From Trichuris trichiura (taxonomy: Eukaryota > Nematoda > Enoplea > Trichinellida > Trichuridae): a DNA stretch of 64,000 nt. Below, piece by piece: positions 57,998 through 64,000 of this stretch. Where the stretch lies: positions 2,914,001 to 2,978,000 of the forward strand of contig JBAJFE010000005.1 of the NCBI GenBank assembly GCA_037903355.1, in the 5' to 3' direction. Both the position numbers and the translations under genes were made by a program. The notes beneath the pieces were generated by a model. The model was not told where the DNA came from and did no database searches. It saw nothing but the letters and a program-made list of their open reading frames with translations. Numbering within the stretch: the first letter of the stretch is position 1; every line of letters begins with the position of its first letter.

Positions 57998-59222
57998 ATG
58001 TCTTTTGCCGAAAGCGAAATTCCCACGCAGGAAAACTGCGGGCCAGACAGTTCCGACGGCGTCGAAGACGTCAGCCATGACGACGCGAATGCGCAGGTTG
58101 GTTTGCGTTCTGTATGCTTTAATTTTGCGCATCAACAAGTTTACTTTGAAAATGCAGGAAGTGGATGACGTCATCGAAGATGGCGCCGAGAGTTCGAAGG
58201 AATGTAGAATTTGTGGTAAAAGTTTTCTACGCCCCAGCCATTTGAGACGTCATATGCTTTCGCACGATACCGTGCGCTCCTTCCTGTGCGCGGTGTGCAA
58301 TCGTCCATTCAAGCAGAAAGCCCACTTAAAACGTCATGCCATCAACGCGCATGGTCATTTGCTTGACCCAAATAGGGTATTGAGAAGAAAACCAAACGTA
58401 TGCAAATGTTGCAATAAAAGTTTCAACGATGTTTGGATGTTGAAAAGACACTGCCGCTCTCTGCATGCCGGTGCCGGTTTGGAAACGTCGCAGACAAACT
58501 TCTATTGCGACAAATGTGGCAGAACGGATTTTTTAAGTAAGCAGCATTTAACTAACCATCAGCAAGCTCATCTGGGCCTACGACCATTCGCATGCCGAAT
58601 GTGCGACTTGTCGTACAAGAGAAGAGACGAACTTAAGAATCATATGGCTGCCAAGCATTCAGTCAACTGCGGACGTTGGCATTGTGTTCTATGCGAAGAA
58701 AGCTTTGTTCAGCGAGTCCAAGTTGAACGCCACTGGAAAGCTAATCATGCTACGGAACGATCGGAACAGACATCTTCCGAAAAGCGTTACAAATGTCGGC
58801 ATTGCTATGACGCATTTACGCAGGCAAAGACTATGCAAGAGCATATACGCGCTTGTCACTTTTACAGAGAAAAAATTGACCCACAATTGATGACGTCATC
58901 TTCGAGTTCCTCCGACTCCGACTCGTCGTCAACTTCGTCTAACATGCCGACATCCCGTCAATGCACTCTCCTATTGGTAATTAACATTGCAAAAGATTCA
59001 AAACCGGTTCGGCGGTTTTTGCTTCACGATTGGCTTCCGGTCGAACTGCTGAGAAAGTATCGCGATCTTGTTGTGATGGAAGTGGACCTTGGCGACGAAG
59101 CAGCTCTGCCAGGCAGTAGTCACGTGCTTGAATTGCAGGTCGAAAGGAGTAGCAGCAGTATTGGCAACAACGAAGAGGAGGAGCCCAACCTCGAAGCCTA
59201 TCAATTGATCTACCGCGAATAA
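57998..59222 (+). CDS. C2H2 zinc-finger protein, seven fingers, 2 exons
   Basis: Probable nuclear DNA-binding transcription regulator; I cannot assign an ortholog. Exons 57998-58096 and 58158-59222 give 387 aa. The start at 57998 opens an acidic N-terminus (EIPTQENCGPDSSDGVEDV) that splices in phase to EVDDVIEDG; the frame that reads through the 61-bp intron is not the coding one. Seven C2H2 units follow from Cys-49: ECRICGKSFLRPSHLRRH, then fingers beginning FLCAVC, NVCKCC, FYCDKC, FACRMC, WHCVLC and YKCRHC. A Ser/Asp-rich stretch and a roughly 100-residue acidic C-terminal region of unknown role end the protein. Confidence 0.9.
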
Positions 59223-59412
59223 GAGCGAAAGCGTAGTAAAACAAGTTTTACTCGACGAATCTTCGTCGTCAATGAATGGGCAATAAGCAACAACCGGATA
59301 AAACATAAACGAAACAAGCATGCATGTGCCCGAACCGATAAAGAATATTGATAAAAACAGAGAGAGGGAGAGAATTAATTGGACGATTACTGTGTGTTTC
59401 TACACCTGCTTA

Positions 59413-61835
59413 TTAGCATGAGCGTTTCTCCTGCAGATTGCTGTAGTAATTGGCTAGGACGCGCCACGCCTTGGGCGCCATAAACCCGTCCGGCGGCTGT
59501 TCACCTTTTTTGGCTAGTTGACGCATTCGGGTGCCGGATATGAAGTCAAAGTCGTCCTTGCGATCTTGGTCAAAATATTCCATCCGCTTGGTGGTCTTAT
59601 TATACGCAGCCACTTTGAATGGTAAAATTTCCACGCTGCCCATACCGGGAGCGAACGACAATACCTGAGAACAAAAAAGACGTTGTACAAAAGAGGAAGG
59701 CGGAAGTTAAGTCTTCGGTTATATACCTTGCTTCCGTGCGATGGATCATACAAGTAGTCACCCGTGTCGGGATGTTGGATTCCAGCCGGATCGCGACCAA
59801 CAATATAGTAATGGATGCCGGCTGCTATTCGTGCCCTAGCGTGCCACTGGACTTCCGTAGGTCCGGCGTACAACATTGGCGAAGGAAATATGGCCAATAG
59901 GGTGTTGTCAGGGTCCAGAATCTTATCCTCAAGCAAAGCTAAGTGCTGCTCTATTCTAACGGCTAACGGTACGTCGTCCTCCTTGGTCCAACCACCTAAC
60001 GGGTGCAGCAATAGAACAGGTTTCTTGAAGCCAAGACTCAATAATTTCTCCTTTGTATCGTTCATCAGAAGAGCGTGACCGTTGTGGATTGGATTCCTTA
60101 ATTGGAAGGCGAAAACTGCGTCCGCTCCCATCTCTACCAAACGTTGACGTATTTCCATTGGCGTCAGTCGGTACTTGTCCAAACCGTCATTCCATTTGAT
60201 GCGTTCCAGAACTTTCAAGCTGCCTCCTACGAGCCAATCGCCTGACTCGAGTATCATCTAAACAAAAGTGAACGTTTACGCGAAGAGTTGAAGCTATAAT
60301 TAATGCGCATACCTTTACGGTGGGATGTCCGGTGTGGCATGTGCCGAATTGGCGGCAACATCTTTCCTCTTTTCTGTGGGCATAGAACTCCGGATCGTTT
60401 AGCACAGCTACAATGCGTCCATCGTAGGCAAGGGCTATTGACGACGCGTTTTCTAGGCGCTCCTTTTTTTCCGTAGATAAGGGCAATACAATTGGCACGG
60501 ATTGATTGATGCGACATTCGTCCATCAGCTGATTGAAGTGCAAAGTTTGTAGGTACTGTTTTTCGGTCATCCAACCGGTCAGCGGGGAAGCCCAACCTTC
60601 GGCTAGCACTTGAAGCCATTGCAGATCGATCCGGCTAATGGCCAATGTTGGCAGTGAATCGAGACAAAGGCGCAGAGAGGCTAATTCGGCGCCGGTGACG
60701 AATAGCTCCCGAATACCGCCGCCCAAATGGAGCAAAGCTTCTTGGGGAAATATGCCCACTTCGTACAAGTACTGAAGCACCTTTTGGACGCACCTGGACA
60801 GCGAGTGCTCACCGGCGTGAATAACCAATTCGGGATTGGTAGGTACTTCGTAAGCCGAGTCTATGCCTGTAAAGTCGGGGATTTTGCCCATGCGAGCCCT
60901 ACGATAGAGGCCTTTTGGATCGCGTTGTTCGCACACTTCTAATGGTGTATCGATGTAGCATTCTATGAATGGCAACGACGCGTCCTCGTGAATACGACGA
61001 GCCATCAATCGATCCTAAAAAGGAAAAAGAAGGCAGATCAGCCCATTAACAAATAGTAAAAGGTAACGCTTACACTTTCAAACGGGCTAATAAAGGAGGC
61101 AAGCGTTATGGCACCCATGTCGGCGAAGAGTTTAGAAACTTCGGCCGCGCGTCGAATGTTTTCCTGTCGATCCTCCTCGGAGAAGCCCAGATTGCTACAA
61201 ATACCGTGTCGCATATTATCACCGTCCAAACCATAGGCGGGCAGCCCCAACGAGCAAAGAATTTGCTCAAGCGCAAACGAGATAGTCGTCTTTCCGGAGC
61301 CGCTGAGTCCTGAAAGCCAATAGGTCACTGGAGAAACGCGAGGTCGCATAGTCGGCACCTACCGGTAAACCATATGGTGCATCCTCGAAAATTTTGATAT
61401 TTGCCCAAACTGTTGGCGCGCTGTTCCCTTGTGACTCGATGCGACTGCGGCGTTACATTTGTGGCACGCGAGTTCTTCAAAAGGTGAACATTAGAGCGCA
61501 AATTTGAATTTCAAAGTTCAAACTGCCAAGTCATCTTAAATATGCTTGGGCGAGTCGTGGTGCCACACCTTGACAATACTTAAGGCGGTAGGTTACTGTG
61601 CCACGTGGAAAAATATAATCAAACTTCTCAGCGCTTGCGGTTTAATAAATTTGTTTCCATACTTTAAAAGATCTACGACTATTTTTTAATTTTAAGAACT
61701 CTCGGTTTAGCACGCGCTTTCGCGGCGTAAGGGTGTAAGAAAAGCTGAACATACCAGGCGTAAACGCTTTCTGATCGGCACAAAGAGGTCGAAATATTCA
61801 AATTGAAGATCTGCCATACCAAAAGGTGGTGCCAT
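59413..61835 (-). CDS. pps-1: Bifunctional PAPS synthetase (APS kinase + ATP sulfurylase), 6 exons
   Basis: Makes the sulfate donor PAPS from ATP and sulfate in two steps. Exons (minus, 5' to 3'): 61835-61755, 61474-61363, 61309-61074, 61014-60313, 60257-59727, 59664-59413; phases close; 637 aa, matching animal PAPSS (about 620). The kinase comes first: P-loop GLSGSGKTT (65-73), [31 protein letters not shown]. The sulfurylase follows: [25 protein letters not shown] with the HxGH nucleotide-binding motif (435-438), [32 protein letters not shown] and a C-terminal GFMAPKAW. The first exon (from ATG 61835) is inferred from phase and position; exon 2 is firmly supported by RATNVT and [10 protein letters not shown]. 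Convergent with the zinc-finger gene 190 bp away. Confidence 0.95.
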
Positions 61836-63214
61836 TAGCGCAATGTGCCGGTAGACGGTAGAACTTTTCGACGACGACAACAACTACGAACAGTGTTGGC
61901 CAAGAGAGGAAATTGTGACTAGCACACTGAGACAACGGCAAACGAGTGACACGATTTCGTCAAGCTCACGTGATAACGCTCTGTTTCGCTGCGGACAAAT
62001 AGAGCAAGGCGGTACCACGCTTTTGATGCAAAGCGCTCAACAACAGGCACAGCGAGAGCCAAGCCAGAGCAATGCAGCAGGAGAACTGAACGGTTCACCT
62101 GGTTTTCGGATGCCTATGAAGCATCTTATGCAAATTAGGGTTTCCAGGCCGGCCTATTTGAACTTTTCAGGGCAGTCAGCCGTGTTTGTTCTTCGGTTAA
62201 AGTAGTATAGCGCTACAATGCTACTTGAAAATTCTTCTTACTGTACTTCAGAGTAGTGCGTGCAGAGTTGGCATGTGTAGAGCCTTTATTGTTTCGTAGG
62301 CTGCTTGCTAAGAAAAAGTAGAATAAGCAGCGTAGTGTAGAAATAGAATTTTTGACTTTCCAGTTTGCGCTAGTTTATAGATGAATTGCCGTCGGTTAAC
62401 GTTCTCGGCCTACATTGCCTAAGCCAGCGGGTGACTGACTGAAAGAACGTCAGCCGAAAGCGGATAATTGATTCCGCTGCTGCGCTTTAAATCATGATCC
62501 GATCGATGTATCTTTTTTAGAAATTTGTTTACCTCGAAAGTGCTCCCGAGTAAGTCACGTTGAATAAACTTGACGATTGAAAGCCTGACGCAACAAGCAC
62601 TAATCAAGCAAAAGGAGTCTTGTTACGTAACGCCCACGCAAGACGTGGGTTCGACAACACTATCTTTTTCCAATTGATTTCTCGCTCCGCTTTCCTGTTA
62701 CTTTCCCTTTTTCTGTTTTGCCGAACTTGTAAACAATCATGCCAGCGTCAAGCGTGGACGTAGTGAAATGTGTTCAACTGATTACTTTCCTATTCGTCGC
62801 TAACGTTTTTAGGTGGTTTAACAAAGTCTGGTAAACAAGCACCCGCCAACCGAATAGTTTAACATCCATTTTATAGCTCGCAGCTCTTATTTTATTTGTT
62901 CAAAAATTTTAAGCCGTACTTCAAGCTTACGAGGCGCACCTACAGCGCTGATTTCCTAAAGTGGTCTGTTGCAGCTAATACAAGTCCTTGCGAGTTCTAA
63001 GGCTCGCAAATGAAAATTTTGCAATTTTATTTTGTTTCTTGATTTTATATTTGCCTACAAGCCTCAATGGAGCAAACTATTGACCGTTTCCTTAGGCGTA
63101 CTGGAAACTTTTTTTGACATGAACATGACAATCGATATACTGTAGTCCAGCGATGATCTTCGGTTTAGGGGGTGGACGATTTTTCGTTTGGGGAAGTTTG
63201 AAAGAGTAGCGACC
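61836..63214. other. Region between PAPS synthetase and the small secreted gene
   Basis: Presumed PAPS synthetase promoter. An open stretch at about 61860-62152 on the plus strand is Gln/Ser-rich but has no upstream ATG in frame, and no downstream exon is recognised. Nothing else is supported. Confidence 0.35.
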
Positions 63215-63632
63215 ATGCAGCGTTTCGAATTTTGCTACGCGTTTGTTTTTCCCGTGGCTTTGCTTATTGGTAAGAGTCGGCGGTGCCTATTCCGCGGACG
63301 CCAAAGATTTCCATTTTTAGCGTCGCTGCTTCGACCTTGCTTACTTTCCCTCTTGTACGGGATTTTTCTTTTGTTATGGCCAGTGTTCGCAACCGGCTGC
63401 AAGCAGGGAACGTCCGGTGAGTGTTCGCTTTGATTCAAACGCTCTTTGCCTGCATTTTTGGGCTTTGCAAGTTCGCTTAGTTCCTCAAAAATTGACGCCG
63501 CTATTTGTCAATACAAGGCTTTCCCAGCTAGCGTTTGCGCAGCTGTCGCGCTGCGGAAGCGATGGCTTAGCTTATAATAGTTCATTTGCTTATCTAAACC
63601 ATGCAGATCGGCCGATTTGCGCCGAGGCGTAA
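63215..63632 (+). CDS. Possible small secreted Kazal-like protein, 3 exons
   Basis: Exons 63215-63269, 63384-63416 and 63472-63632 join in phase to an 82-aa protein. The N-terminus is hydrophobic like a signal peptide (MQRFEFCYAFVFPVALLI). The last exon contains CGSDGLAYNSSFAYL, which strongly resembles the Kazal core C-G-S-D-G-x-x-Y, but the Cys normally following the Tyr is Phe and the Cys count is low. It may be a degenerate or divergent serine-protease inhibitor, or a chance assembly of short exons. It rests on intron signals and this one motif. Confidence 0.35.
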
Positions 63633-64000
63633 AAAAAAGTTTAAAATGACGGCGTTTTGCCCCAGCGCGAATTTCCTGCTTTCGCCGGAGCAGAAATGCC
63701 TTTGTTTATGCGTTGGTAAATGGCGAAAGTGATCCGAGAGCAAGCTGTTTCCGCCGTCCGTCAAATTTCTTTTTCAACCCGCTCCGTGTTAATTAATTTT
63801 GCGTCTTTATAAAAAAAAACTACTGAAGAGTGACTTTATGTTCTCTTCATTCGTTGCTGACGTGCTTGAAGCGAACGTCGTCAATTTGTTTGCCTGGAAC
63901 GTAGTGTCTGGAACTGTTCATTGACAACAGCGCAACGTGCTGCACGTGCTTTTAAAATGATTCATGGTTAATTGCACAATGAGCGTTGGCGTTCTGGCGA
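63633..64000. other. Window end; nothing recognised
   Basis: Last 0.37 kb, with no supported gene or repeat. Confidence 0.3.

Noticed and set aside
61860..62152. Gln/Ser-rich open frame divergent from PAPS synthetase
   Set aside because: No in-frame ATG near its start and no downstream exon recognised; low-complexity composition could be chance.

Overview
The window looks like nuclear DNA of a nematode, most likely a clade I (Trichuris-like) worm. The reasons are short spliced introns (about 45-120 bp) mixed with a few multi-kilobase ones, an interstitial array of the nematode telomere repeat TTAGGC, and gene families whose closest recalled relatives are animal proteins. The species is inferred from general features only. 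All multi-exon models below were assembled by hand from reading frame, splice sites (GT-AG unless stated) and recalled family sequences. Every exon junction was checked for phase.

Layout, left to right. 276-11172 (+) is a complete Na+/K+-ATPase alpha subunit in 16 exons. Its 7-kb fourth intron holds two nested Penelope-like retroelements on the minus strand. 11859-14575 (+) is a THUMPD3-type tRNA guanine-N2 methyltransferase. Convergent with it, 129 bp away, 14705-20973 (-) is a complete FGD/EXC-5-type Rho GEF with DH, PH, FYVE-like and second PH domains in 13 exons. 21-38.4 kb is a 17-kb stretch in which I recognise no gene. It contains an exact 175-bp tandem duplication and an (AT)n tract. 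38433-45382 (+) is a GABA-B receptor subunit 2 in 17 exons. Its tenth intron carries a TTAGGC array directly joined to a 116-bp palindrome made from Penelope-type terminal sequence. 45.4-52.6 kb is mostly non-coding, with a foldback repeat family and one small secreted cystatin-like gene (minus). 52673-54714 (+) is an MFSD8/CLN7-like lysosomal transporter with an apparent GC-AG intron. 57998-59222 (+) is a seven-finger C2H2 protein. 59413-61835 (-) is a bifunctional PAPS synthetase. 63215-63632 (+) is a possible small secreted Kazal-like protein.

The genes do not form a pathway. They are ordinary eukaryotic neighbours: ion pumping, inhibitory neurotransmission, tRNA modification, Cdc42/Rac signalling, lysosomal transport and sulfate activation. 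The least ordinary material is the Penelope-like family. It has a degenerate copy, a young copy nested inside it with near-identical inverted arms, and further termini of the same family fused to telomeric-type repeats 37 kb away. No CRISPR, operon-like, viral or prokaryotic feature was seen.
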